From: DATJGF01 sp035495315
GTDB lineage: Bacteria > Verrucomicrobiota > Verrucomicrobiia > Limisphaerales > UBA8199
Assembly: GCA_035495315.1 (NCBI GenBank)
Contig: DATJGF010000244.1
Coordinates: 1 to 14,808 of the forward strand
Length of the DNA stretch: 14,808 nucleotides
Reading direction: 5' to 3'
In this document: positions 7,099 to 13,792 of the stretch, in pieces
Numbering within the stretch: the stretch's first letter is position 1
Layout of the letters: each line of letters begins with the position of its first letter
Made by a program: the position numbers and the translations under genes
Notes under the pieces: model-generated
Database searches by the model: none
What the model was told of the DNA's origin: nothing
Seen by the model: only the letters and a program-made list of their open reading frames with translations

Positions 7099-7114
7099 AG
7101 CTTGAACTGTGCCG
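7099..7114 (-). promoter_or_regulatory. Sigma-54 promoter of pilT
   Basis: The minus strand reads CGGCACAGTTCAAGCT: GG at 7113-7112, ten bases, GC at 7101-7100. The GGCAC -24 box is full. The GG lies 97 bp from the palindrome centre at 7210, mirroring the 96 bp on the other side. Transcription would start near 7088, at most a few bases before the ATG at 7085. Confidence 0.6.
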
Positions 7115-7204
7115 CCGGGTGTTTCCTCTTCCCTGCCGTAGCTATTCAACGCGTCATGGATGCTGTTGGGGCTCTAGCGTGCGTTTTCTTAGCAATGGGC
7201 TCTG

Positions 7205-7247
7205 TGCAAATTGCATGACGCGCGCGGCTAAAGCCGAGCAATTTGCA
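7205..7247. promoter_or_regulatory. UAS pair shared by divergent sigma-54 promoters
   Basis: TGCAAATTGCA (7205-7215) is a perfect palindrome around its central base. AGCAATTTGCA (7237-7247) is a one-mismatch copy. Centres are 32 bp apart, about three helical turns. The two arms are also inverse to each other, so 7204-7214 and 7238-7248 could form an 11-bp stem, with GGC/GCC inside the loop. The spacing to promoters on both sides argues for protein binding sites. It lies in the 308-bp gap between pilT and the entericidin gene, which holds no other feature. Confidence 0.65.
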
Positions 7248-7336
7248 CGATACCGTCAGGCTATTCGTTCCCAAATCCGTGGCGCGTAAAAATCAAGTGA
7301 CTAAACGGCAATAGTTTGGGGCGGTGTCAATACAAG

Positions 7337-7352
7337 CGGCTCTCCACCTGCT
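7337..7352 (+). promoter_or_regulatory. Sigma-54 promoter of the entericidin-BON-kinase operon
   Basis: CGGCTCTCCACCTGCT: GG at 7338-7339, ten bases, GC at 7350-7351, with TGCT as the -12 box. The GG is 96 bp from the palindrome centre at 7242. The expected start near 7363 leaves a leader of about 30 nt. Confidence 0.55.
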
Positions 7353-7393
7353 AAGTCTATTAACAAACAGGCAAGCGCAATCTAAATTCAAAT

Positions 7394-7537
7394 ATGATCA
7401 CATTCATTAAACGGATCGTTGTTCTGCTATGCGTCACCACTCTCCTGGCTATTGCCGGGGTGGGCTGCAACACTGCCCATGGCTTTGGCAAGGACGTTCA
7501 AAACGCCGGCCAAGGTATTCAAAACGGCACCAAGTGA
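7394..7537 (+). CDS. Entericidin A/B-like lipoprotein
   Basis: 47 aa. The basic, hydrophobic signal peptide MITFIKRIVVLLCVTTLLAI is followed by AGVGC (Cys25 the lipidation site). The mature part, CNTAHGFGKDVQNAGQGIQN, is the hallmark of the entericidin family: CNTxxGxGKDxxxAGxxIQ. Entericidins are tiny lipoproteins, in enterobacteria linked to stationary-phase or osmotic stress and membrane lysis; elsewhere they are mostly stress-induced proteins of unclear action. No Shine-Dalgarno is evident. It overlaps the next gene by four bases (GTGA), suggesting translational coupling, and heads an operon with a BON lipoprotein and a sensor kinase. Confidence 0.85.
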   Translation: MITFIKRIVVLLCVTTLLAIAGVGCNTAHGFGKDVQNAGQGIQNGTK

Positions 7538-7932
7538 GGACGCCTCGCGTTCAGGCGATCTCTGTCAAGGCGTTGGCCTTAATAACCGGCATTAGCAGTT
7601 GGCTGTTGATGGTTAGTCTGATGGGTTGTGCCAGCGACCGCTACAACCCAAGCACGGTCTATCGGATAGACGACAATCGCGCGGCGGAGCGGGGCGACAA
7701 TCCAAGCATGGACCAGCGAATTGAAGACAGCCGCACGGCAGAGCGTGTCCGGGAAGCACTGGCGGCAGGCGCTGATTACCGATACGACGGGGTAAAGGTC
7801 ATTGTCCACAGTGGCGTCGTAGAGTTAAGCGGGTTTGTCAACACGGGCGCTCACAGGAACAGGGCCGGAGAGGTCACCAACAAAGTCGAGGGCGTGAAGG
7901 GTGTCGAAAACAACCTCACGGTAAGAGACTGA
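7534..7932 (+). CDS. BON-domain lipoprotein
   Basis: 132 aa from a GTG overlapping the entericidin stop. The frame is open further upstream but overlaps the entericidin gene entirely; the coupled GTG gives a clean signal peptide. A hydrophobic stretch ends in SLMGC (Cys32). A charged linker carries an internal near-repeat (DDNRAAER, EDSRTAER). The C-terminal half (about 80-132) is one BON domain: YDGVKVIVHSGVVELSGFV, then VEGVKGVENNLTV. BON domains bind phospholipid surfaces and occur in periplasmic stress proteins such as OsmY. The protein is probably lipid-anchored in the envelope. The stop is 23 nt before the kinase start, so it may be functionally linked to signalling. Confidence 0.88.
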   Translation: MRTPRVQAISVKALALITGISSWLLMVSLMGCASDRYNPSTVYRIDDNRAAERGDNPSMDQRIEDSRTAERVREALAAGADYRYDGVKVIVHSGVVELSGFVNTGAHRNRAGEVTNKVEGVKGVENNLTVRD

Positions 7933-7955
7933 GCGATTCGAATCAGGAGAGCATC

Positions 7956-10133
7956 GTGCCCACTATGAGTCAGCTTTTTTCCGGTTTGCGGTTCCGCCTG
8001 GTGCTGCTGGTGGCGCTGGCCTCGCTCCCACCGGTGGTGCTTACCCTGCACATTGCTCGGCAGGATCGCCAACGTCAGACCGCAGCTTTGAGGCAACGTT
8101 CGCAAGACATGGTCAACCTCGCCGCCCGGAAAGAGGACGAGATGATCGCCGGGACGCGACAATTGCTGCGCGCGGTGGCCGAGTCTTCACAGGTGCAATC
8201 GGCCCGATGGGGCGACTGCACCAAGTTGCTGCGCACGCTATTCGCCGACTACCCACGCTATGCCAACCTGGGCGTGATTAAGAGCAATGGAGATGTCACG
8301 GCCAGCGCCGTCCCGCTAGCCGAACCGGTAAACCTCGCAGACCGTTCGTTCTTCCAAGGGGCGCTCTCCACGCGCGACTTGTCTATTGGTGATTACGAGG
8401 TGGGCCGCATTTCCGGCAAGGCTAGTTTCAATCTCGGCTATCCGGTTTCCGATCCCTCTGGAAAAGTCCAGGCGGTGGTCTTCGCCGCGCTGGATTTGGA
8501 CTGGGTTAACCGTTCCGATTATGCGCTTCAGAAGCTGTTGCTCGAAGGCGCCACCTGGACCAAAATCGACGGCCGTGGCACGATCCTGGTGCGTTATCCC
8601 GGAGCAGAAAAATCGCTTGTCGGCGAACCTCTGCCAGAAAAGGCGCTTTTGAAAAGCTTCCTGACCCGAAAAAACGGTGTCATGGAAGTGGTGGATCCAA
8701 AGGGTATTTCTGTTTTCTATGACTTCACGTCCACCCGCAGCGCGCTCGTGGCTGGCGATGTGGTCAGTATCCTGAGCATCCCCCAGAAGGTCCTCTTCGC
8801 CGAGCCGGACCGCATGGTCATGCGCAATCTGACCTCCGTGGGGATTGTAGCCGGCCTGGTCCTGGGAATCGGCTGGATCGGCAGCCGCTACCTGGTCTTG
8901 CGACCGATCCAGGCCTTAGTGAATTTCACCGCCCGGTTGGGAGCGGGTGATTATGGCGCTTGCGCGGGTTTGCCACGATCGCGGGATGAATTGCGACAAC
9001 TAACGCGTGCTTTCCACCAGATGGCGGAGGCCTTGCAGCACCGTGAAGCGGAACTTCGGCATAGCGAGGAGCGATTTCGCAAGCTGGTGCAAAACTCAAC
9101 CGACGTGACCGGTATAACCGACAAAAATGGCCTCATCCTTTATCGCAGCCCGAATCTGCTGACCACCTTGGGCTACGAGGTCGCAGACGTGTTGGGGAAA
9201 AGTATCTTCGACTATTTTTGGCCTGAGGACCTGCCTCGAGCGCAAAGGAGGCTTGCGGAGTTGGCTAAAGCTTCCGGCGAAACCCAACGAGACGAATATC
9301 GGCTTCGTCATCAAGACGGCTCGTGCCGGTTTATCGAATCCATCAGCTCGAACCATCTGGAGGACCCGGCCATTGGGGGAATTGTCTTCAACTACCGCGA
9401 CATTACCAAGCGCAAGCGAGCCGAGGGAAGACTCAAGGAATCCCGACAAAGACTTCAGGTGCTTTCCCGCCGACTAGTGGAAGTGCAGGAGACCGAACGC
9501 CGGCACATTGCGCGCGAGCTCCACGACGAAGTCGGCCAGGCCTTGACAGCGGCCGAAATGAACTTGCAGACGCTATTGGACTCGCCGGGCGTTGACGCCC
9601 TGGCTCCGCGGCTGAAACAAAGCCTCGAGCTGGTAGACCGCGTGCTGGAGCAAGTACACGACCTTTCGCTGAATTTGCGCCCGTCCATGCTCGACGATTT
9701 GGGCTTGGAGCCGGCGTTGCGCTGGTACACCAACCGGCAGGCCGCGCTGGCCGGCCTGCAGGCTGAAATCCGCGCGGAGCCTATGGAGCAGCGGTTGGAT
9801 CCCATGGTCGAAACCGAGTGTTTTCGCGTGGCCCAGGAAGCGCTAACCAACGTGGTGAAACACGCCAAAGCGCACACCGTGACGGTGGAATTGAGCCAGA
9901 ACGGCGAACAACTCCACTTGTCTGTCCGCGACGATGGCGTCGGTTTTGATGTGGCCAGCGTTCGGGTACAAGCCGTGCGCGGCGCCAGTCTGGGCTTATT
10001 GAGCATGGAAGAGCGCGCAGCGTTGGCTGGCGGCGGCCTCCAGTACCATTCGACTCCAGGCCAAGGCACCGAAGTTCACGCCTGGTTTCCGTTAAAGTGG
10101 GCGCATCCCGCAGTCTTGATCGGAGCAATATGA
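7956..10133 (+). CDS. NarL-type membrane sensor histidine kinase (Cache-HAMP-PAS)
   Basis: 725 aa. AGGAGA lies 5 nt before GTG 7956; an in-frame ATG at 7965 is too far from it. TM1 is about 13-33. An extracytoplasmic double-Cache-like sensor follows to about 285 (NLADRSFFQGALSTRDLSIG). TM2 is about 291-312 and HAMP about 313-365 (RPIQALVNFTARLGAGDYG). A PAS domain (about 368-488) ends FNYRDITKRKRAE. HisKA_3 carries ERRHIARELHDEVGQALTA with phosphoacceptor His523. The HATPase_c domain has QEALTNVVKHAKA (N box), DDGVGFD (about 659-665) and a closing Gly-rich motif. All kinase residues look intact. It overlaps the partner regulator by four bases (ATGA), but that partner is truncated. The ligand is unknown. 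Confidence 0.93.
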   Translation: MPTMSQLFSGLRFRLVLLVALASLPPVVLTLHIARQDRQRQTAALRQRSQDMVNLAARKEDEMIAGTRQLLRAVAESSQVQSARWGDCTKLLRTLFADYPRYANLGVIKSNGDVTASAVPLAEPVNLADRSFFQGALSTRDLSIGDYEVGRISGKASFNLGYPVSDPSGKVQAVVFAALDLDWVNRSDYALQKLLLEGATWTKIDGRGTILVRYPGAEKSLVGEPLPEKALLKSFLTRKNGVMEVVDPKGISVFYDFTSTRSALVAGDVVSILSIPQKVLFAEPDRMVMRNLTSVGIVAGLVLGIGWIGSRYLVLRPIQALVNFTARLGAGDYGACAGLPRSRDELRQLTRAFHQMAEALQHREAELRHSEERFRKLVQNSTDVTGITDKNGLILYRSPNLLTTLGYEVADVLGKSIFDYFWPEDLPRAQRRLAELAKASGETQRDEYRLRHQDGSCRFIESISSNHLEDPAIGGIVFNYRDITKRKRAEGRLKESRQRLQVLSRRLVEVQETERRHIARELHDEVGQALTAAEMNLQTLLDSPGVDALAPRLKQSLELVDRVLEQVHDLSLNLRPSMLDDLGLEPALRWYTNRQAALAGLQAEIRAEPMEQRLDPMVETECFRVAQEALTNVVKHAKAHTVTVELSQNGEQLHLSVRDDGVGFDVASVRVQAVRGASLGLLSMEERAALAGGGLQYHSTPGQGTEVHAWFPLKWAHPAVLIGAI

Positions 10134-10408
10134 ATACAGCCAGTACTTTGAACACCGCTACCAAAACCATCCGTGTCCTATTGGCCGATGACCACACACT
10201 GGTGCGCGCCGGCATCCGGGCGCTGCTTGAGAAGATTCCGGGAGTCGAAGTCGCGGGTGAGGCCGGTGATGGCCGCGAGGTCCTTGACCTGATTAAAGCA
10301 CAGCAGCCCGATATAGTGCTATTGGATATCTCCATGCCTGGCCTCAATGGCCTCCAAGCCCTGGCGCGCATCACCAGGGGGGTGGTCATTCTCTCCATGC
10401 ATCAATAA
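10130..10408 (+). pseudogene. Truncated NarL/LuxR-type response regulator
   Basis: 92 aa from an ATG overlapping the kinase stop (GGAG ribosome site). It begins a normal receiver: VLLADDH (Asp20-Asp21), DIVLLDISMP (Asp66, phosphoacceptor), NGLQALARI and ILSM (switch Ser89). It then stops at TAA 10406-10408. The conserved Lys, the last helices and the LuxR-type DNA-binding domain are missing. Directly after the stop, the +1 frame reads NDEYGAQL, close to the NDEYVxQAL expected here, which suggests a frameshift. About five residues also seem lost before GVVILSM (family proteins have a FPxVR-like stretch). A palindrome pair at 10451-10493 occupies the sequence where the rest of the gene would lie. 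It could still be made as a fragment, but loss of function is likely. Confidence 0.75.
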
Positions 10409-10450
10409 CGACGAGTACGGAGCACAATTGTGGAAATGCTCTGAAATGCG

Positions 10451-10493
10451 TGCGAATTGCATTACTAGGGGGAACCGAAGCCCGCACTTTGCA
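10451..10493. promoter_or_regulatory. UAS pair upstream of hsp20
   Basis: TGCGAATTGCA (10451-10461) and CGCACTTTGCA (10483-10493) match TGCAANTTGCA at 10 and 9 of 11 positions, with centres 32 bp apart. This is identical spacing to the 7205-7247 pair, and the 23-nt spacer also begins with AT. It lies between the truncated regulator and hsp20; the rest of the 299-bp gap holds only the promoter and the leader hairpin. Confidence 0.6.
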
Positions 10494-10584
10494 CGATTTC
10501 ACCACGGGAATGGTTAACGGCGCGAAGCTGGTCAAACACGGATGCAGTTGAAACATCAATTGGTTACAACTCGCATTACAAACA

Positions 10585-10600
10585 CGGCACCTCGCGTGCT
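10585..10600 (+). promoter_or_regulatory. Sigma-54 promoter of hsp20
   Basis: CGGCACCTCGCGTGCT: GG at 10586-10587, ten bases, GC at 10598-10599, with a full GGCAC and TGCT. The GG is 98 bp from the palindrome centre at 10488. Transcription would start near 10611, giving a leader of about 97 nt that contains the hairpin at 10652-10695. Confidence 0.62.
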
Positions 10601-10651
10601 GATTATAAACGCGACGAGATACTTTACGAAACGACCGTCGCCGCCAGAGCC

Positions 10652-10695
10652 GTTGGTGGGCAGGCGCGACGGCCTCTGGGCACTTACCCACCAAC
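10652..10695 (+). promoter_or_regulatory. Hairpin in the hsp20 leader
   Basis: GTTGGTGGG (10652-10660) and CCCACCAAC (10687-10695) are perfectly complementary, with a 26-nt loop, and end 12 nt before the hsp20 ATG. A competing pair, CCAGAGCC (10644-10651) with GGCCTCTGG (10671-10679), has one bulge and overlaps this stem's territory, so two alternative folds exist. A thermosensor role is conceivable; it is not a CIRCE element. Confidence 0.4.
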
Positions 10696-10707
10696 AGAAA
10701 TAAAATC

Positions 10708-11163
10708 ATGAATACATTGACACGTTGGAATCAGTTGCGACAACTCGAAGCCCTGCAACACGGTTTAGGCAGCCTGTTCAGCCGGTCCCCAACCCAGTGG
10801 GCCGAGGGCCAGGAAGAACCCATGGCGGTTGCCGAGTGGGCCCCGTTGGTAGATATCAGCGAAGACGACAAAGAATATCTCATCAAGGCCGAACTGCCTG
10901 AAGTGAAGAAAGAGGATGTGAAGGTCACCGCAGAGGAGGGCACCTTGACCATCACGGGCGAACGCAAATTCGACAAGGAGGAGAAAGGCAAGAGGTATCA
11001 CCGCGTCGAACGGTCCTACGGCAGTTTTGAGCGGAACTTTTCGCTCCCGGACGATGCCAGCCCCGCGAAGGTCAGCGCCGAGTTTAAAGACGGCGTGCTC
11101 ACCGTGCATTTAACTAAGACCCAGAAGGCCAAGCCCCAGCAAGTCGAGGTCAAGGTCGGCTAA
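10708..11163 (+). CDS. hsp20: Hsp20 / alpha-crystallin family small heat shock protein
   Basis: 151 aa, normal length for bacterial class A small heat shock proteins. A variable N-terminus (1-45) leads into the alpha-crystallin domain (about 46-140), with APLVDISEDDKEYLIKAELP, EEGTLTITGERK, YGSFERNFSLP and the closing FKDGVLTVHL (the GVL motif, 129-131). A short Lys-rich tail follows; a clear IxI motif is absent, with VEVKV in its place. It acts as an ATP-independent holdase for unfolding proteins in the cytoplasm. No Shine-Dalgarno is visible before the ATG; the leader hairpin sits just upstream. A sigma-54-type promoter is unusual for this family, which is more often under sigma-32 or HrcA. 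Confidence 0.95.
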   Translation: MNTLTRWNQLRQLEALQHGLGSLFSRSPTQWAEGQEEPMAVAEWAPLVDISEDDKEYLIKAELPEVKKEDVKVTAEEGTLTITGERKFDKEEKGKRYHRVERSYGSFERNFSLPDDASPAKVSAEFKDGVLTVHLTKTQKAKPQQVEVKVG

Positions 11164-11272
11164 GCGGGCACGGGGCTGCATCGGACGACTCAGCTCGGGG
11201 CTTGCGCCAGAACCGAAAATACGCGCTCGTGACAAAGCAGGGAACACCGAGCCGCCGGGGAGATTGAAACTC

Positions 11273-11305
11273 GGCAATTTGCACGATCTCTCCGCGCAAT
11301 TGGCA
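11273..11305. promoter_or_regulatory. UAS site(s) upstream of the slipin operon
   Basis: GGCAATTTGCA (11273-11283) matches TGCAANTTGCA at 10 of 11 positions. A weaker copy, CGCAATTGGCA (11295-11305), follows with centres 22 bp apart, two helical turns rather than three. No left partner is visible 32 bp upstream, where the other pairs have one. The rest of the 322-bp gap between hsp20 and slipin shows nothing further. Confidence 0.5.
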
Positions 11306-11372
11306 GTATCCGCGAGGATGGTATGAATGTAACTATTTGTTTTAAACTGGGTTGCACCTTAGGCGTCAAAGG

Positions 11373-11388
11373 CGGCACTTCCCATGCT
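11373..11388 (+). promoter_or_regulatory. Sigma-54 promoter of the slipin operon
   Basis: CGGCACTTCCCATGCT: GG at 11374-11375, ten bases, GC at 11386-11387, with full GGCAC and TGCT. The GG is 96 bp from the palindrome centre at 11278. Transcription would start near 11399, about 87 nt before the slipin ATG. Confidence 0.62.
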
Positions 11389-11485
11389 GATTTAGAAGCG
11401 TCGATTCGCCCGATGCAATGAAGATAGTCAACCTGTCGCTGGTAGCCGCCTAAACCCAAAAGATAGCTAAAGGAGCAATGAAATT

Positions 11486-12265
11486 ATGCCAGACCTATCC
11501 TTCCTAGCCAAAATAATCCCGACCATTGTCGTAGTGATCGTCCTGATGGCAATCATCTTGCCCCAGGCCATGCGCATTCTGCGTGAATACGAGCGCGGTG
11601 TCATCTTCCGCCTTGGCAAACTGCTCGGTGCCAAGGGGCCGGGCTTAATTCTCCTCATCCCGGTTGTGGATCGCATGGTGAAAATGGACTTGCGGGTGGT
11701 AACCATCGATGTCTCGAAACAAGAGATCATGACCCGCGACAACGTCCCTGCCACGGTGGATGCGGTAGTCTATTTCCGGGTCGTGGACCCGATTGCCGCA
11801 GTGGTCAGGGTGGAGAACTTCTGGAAGGCCACTTCACTCATCGCGCAGACCACCCTCCGGAGCGTCCTGGGTCAGGCCCCGTTGGACGACCTGCTCTCGC
11901 AGCGCGATGTGATCAATCAGAAGTTGCAGGAGATTATCGACCGGCAAACCGAACCGTGGGGCATCAAGGTTACCGCCGTCGAGGTGAAGGACGTCGCATT
12001 GCCCGACAGCATGAAACGGGCGATGGCCAAACAAGCCGAGGCCGAGCGTGAGCGGCGGGCGAAGATCGTTAACGCCGAGGGCGAATTTCAAGCCGCCGAG
12101 AAAATGGTGCAAGCGGCCGCGTTGATCAGCAAGGAGCCTATCGCGCTCCAGCTCCGCTTCCTCCAGACCATGCGCGAGATTGCGAGCGAGCATAACACCA
12201 CCACTTTCCTGCCGGTACCGATTGATTTGTTCACACCGTTCCTTAAGGGAGTGTTGAAGGCGTAG
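11486..12265 (+). CDS. Slipin (SPFH/Band 7 membrane protein)
   Basis: 259 aa. One N-terminal membrane helix (about 9-30, IIPTIVVVIVLMAIILPQAM) is followed directly by the stomatin-like Band 7 domain: YERGVIFRLGKLLGAKGPG, DVSKQEIMTRDNVPATVDAV and FRVVDPIAAVVRVENF. Next is the slipin helical part with WGIKVTAVEVKDVALPDSM and AEAERERRAKIVNAEGEFQA (about 180-205). It ends TTFLPVPIDLFTPFLKG. Slipins oligomerise on the inner membrane and organise membrane domains; in many bacteria they pair with an NfeD protein, which is not visible here. AGGAG lies 10 nt before ATG 11486; a nearer ATG (11478) is out of frame and stops after nine codons. It is probably the first gene of an operon running to 13684. 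Confidence 0.94.
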   Translation: MPDLSFLAKIIPTIVVVIVLMAIILPQAMRILREYERGVIFRLGKLLGAKGPGLILLIPVVDRMVKMDLRVVTIDVSKQEIMTRDNVPATVDAVVYFRVVDPIAAVVRVENFWKATSLIAQTTLRSVLGQAPLDDLLSQRDVINQKLQEIIDRQTEPWGIKVTAVEVKDVALPDSMKRAMAKQAEAERERRAKIVNAEGEFQAAEKMVQAAALISKEPIALQLRFLQTMREIASEHNTTTFLPVPIDLFTPFLKGVLKA

Positions 12266-12384
12266 CCGGCGGACTGGCTTCGGCGATCATGGTTATCACT
12301 GTCGCGTGGCGAGTGCTTTGTAAGAAAAAAGCAAAACAAAAAGGAGCCGCGTGTGGTACCTTGCATTTGGAGAGGCTATGATTT

Positions 12385-12696
12385 ATGAGACAGGTATTCA
12401 CCTTACCGGAGAGCGCGGAATTGGAGCTGCTTAAGAACATACTTGAGGCTGCCGGCATCCGATGCGCCTTCAGGAACGAGCAACTCTCCCAAGCCTTCCC
12501 CGTCACGCCATTCAATGTCGAGTTATGGGTTGCGAACGATGAGGACCTCCCGAGGGCGCAGGAACTCTGCCAAGCCTGGCTCCATCCCCCGCCCGAGGCA
12601 ACCGGCACCTGGGTCTGCGCGAAGTGCGGGCAACGGCTAGGCGGCCAGTTTGATTCTTGCTGGAAGTGTGGCGCGAAGCGTGAGACAAACGGCTAA
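12385..12696 (+). CDS. DUF2007-type protein with C-terminal zinc ribbon
   Basis: 103 aa. Residues about 1-66 resemble DUF2007 (putative signal-transducing, ferredoxin-like fold): VFTLPESAELELLKNILEAA, then GIRCAFRNE, then ELWVANDEDLPRAQEL. After a Pro-rich linker the C-terminus has Cys78-x2-Cys81 and Cys92-x2-Cys95, a compact zinc ribbon. AGAGG lies 9 nt before the ATG; an out-of-frame ATG at 12378 is closer but gives a short unrelated frame. The 119-nt gap after slipin contains an A-rich tract but no clear terminator. The function is unknown; it is probably a cytoplasmic sensor or adaptor. Confidence 0.78.
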   Translation: MRQVFTLPESAELELLKNILEAAGIRCAFRNEQLSQAFPVTPFNVELWVANDEDLPRAQELCQAWLHPPPEATGTWVCAKCGQRLGGQFDSCWKCGAKRETNG

Positions 12697-12719
12697 ACTC
12701 AACCACTAAGGAGAACATC

Positions 12720-13190
12720 ATGAAAACATTAGCCGGTTTGTGGATTGACCATCGAGAAGCTGTCATCGTGCTGGTGTCAGAGAAAGGGCAGGAGGCGAAG
12801 CGGATAAAATCCCGGGTGGAAAAGCAACTCCGACGCTCCGGCCGCTCCCCAAGTCGGGCTCCTTTCGAGTCCCAAATGGTTCCGGCAGATGATTCCCGAG
12901 AACGAGAATACGCGGGACATTTGGCGAATTACTACGACGAAGTCGTTTCCTGCCTCCGCACCGCCAAAGCCATTCTGATATTTGGCCCCGGCGAGGCCAA
13001 GAGTGAGTTAAGGAAGCGCATCGAGAGAAACAAACTCGATCGCATCACCAGCGTCGAAACGACCGACAAGATGACGGAACGCCAGATTTACCAAAAAGTG
13101 CGTCGGCGCTATTTACCGCCAGGCTTAACGGTGTCCCCCCGGAGGAAGGAGGCGGCGGTGAACCGGAGATCAGCAAGAAAGTCCACCTGA
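12720..13190 (+). CDS. eRF1/Pelota domain-like (translational machinery-like) protein
   Basis: 156 aa with a perfect AAGGAG 7 nt before the ATG. The opening GLWIDHREAVIVLVSEKG is followed by a basic segment and LANYYDEVVSCLRTAKAILI. GPGEAKSELRKRIER begins at residue 89, and VETTDKMTERQIYQKVRRRY follows. The WIDHREA opening, the FGPGEAKxEL motif and the VET...T..Q pattern resemble proteins annotated as translational machinery proteins, related to the central/third domain of eRF1 and Pelota, which act in translation termination or ribosome rescue. That role is inferred from resemblance only. A basic, poorly ordered tail follows residue 135. It lies 23 nt after the DUF2007 gene and 12 nt before the next. 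Confidence 0.65.
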   Translation: MKTLAGLWIDHREAVIVLVSEKGQEAKRIKSRVEKQLRRSGRSPSRAPFESQMVPADDSREREYAGHLANYYDEVVSCLRTAKAILIFGPGEAKSELRKRIERNKLDRITSVETTDKMTERQIYQKVRRRYLPPGLTVSPRRKEAAVNRRSARKST

Positions 13191-13202
13191 CCAAATCGAC
13201 TC

Positions 13203-13460
13203 ATGCATCTCGAGAGTTACCAAGACGTGATTGCCATCATCACCTACGCGCTGGCGATCGTGATGCTCAGTACACTTGCCGGTTGGAAGAATCGCAATCC
13301 CTTGGCCTGGGGCCTGATTGGGTCATTGTTTTTCCCCACCAGTTTCATCTGCTTGCTACTCGAGTCACACCTTTGCCCTAAATGCAAGGTGCCCCTGACC
13401 AAAGATCAATGGAAGCTGCGGAGATGCCCGACCTGCGGCACGTTGGCGAGGCTCCTATGA
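13203..13460 (+). CDS. Small membrane protein with C-terminal zinc ribbon
   Basis: 85 aa. Two predicted membrane helices (about 9-27, VIAIITYALAIVMLSTLAG; and 35-53, AWGLIGSLFFPTSFICLLL) are followed by a cysteine knuckle pair, Cys58-x2-Cys61 and Cys75-x2-Cys78 (LCPKCKV and RCPTCG). The ribbon directly after the second helix suggests a membrane-tethered metal site. No strong ribosome site is visible. The stop overlaps the next ATG (ATGA), so the two are coupled. I do not recognise a named family. Confidence 0.7.
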   Translation: MHLESYQDVIAIITYALAIVMLSTLAGWKNRNPLAWGLIGSLFFPTSFICLLLESHLCPKCKVPLTKDQWKLRRCPTCGTLARLL

Positions 13461-13684
13461 AGGTAAAAATCTTTGACATGGTTCTGCAAAACGTGCCTGC
13501 AGGAAAGTCACCAGCAACACACCTTGAGGATCAGATCAACGGTTTCCTCAAGACGCATCCGAATCTTCAGGTGATCGCGTCCCACATGAACACGTTGGTT
13601 GTGCCAGTGGGTCCATCGAGTCTGCCGGGCTCAGAGCCCAACCAGCCCTCTGTGATCATTTTCACAACGCTCTTTTTCCAGTGA
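13457..13684 (+). CDS. Small conserved protein of unknown function
   Basis: 75 aa: MKVKIFDMVLQNVPAGKSPA, then HLEDQINGFLKTHPNLQVIA, SHMNTLVVPVG and VIIFTTLFFQ. The pattern of an N-terminal strand, a helix (LEDQINGFLKTHP), a strand (LQVIASHMN) and a closing strand (VIIFTTLF) recalls small alpha/beta proteins found widely in bacteria, which I cannot name. The start at 13457 overlaps the stop of the preceding gene; a longer open frame upstream lies inside that gene and is discarded. It is the last gene of the rightward operon and converges on rpmI. Confidence 0.65.
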   Translation: MKVKIFDMVLQNVPAGKSPATHLEDQINGFLKTHPNLQVIASHMNTLVVPVGPSSLPGSEPNQPSVIIFTTLFFQ

Positions 13685-13792
13685 TGCGTGGATCAGGCAG
13701 ATAACACTGCAGCGAAAGGGATTAGCCTCGATGGGTTGCTAAGCCGGGTGGCGGGAGCTGCCGACCTCAAACCTCAAGAGCTCCAAATTTGG

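Noticed and set aside
7204..7248. The paired palindromes as terminators or as a MITE-like repeat family
   Set aside because: There is no U-tract, and the copies occur upstream of genes. Outside the 11-bp sites and the -24/-12 boxes the copies share little sequence, but spacing is fixed, which fits regulatory sites better than a mobile repeat.
10409..10707. CIRCE or sigma-32-type control of hsp20
   Set aside because: No TTAGCACTC/GAGTGCTAA pair and no convincing -35/-10 of that type was seen.
12304..12320. TGGCGAGTGCTTTGTA, a near sigma-54 match before the DUF2007 gene
   Set aside because: The -12 element has GT instead of GC and no palindrome lies upstream at the usual distance.
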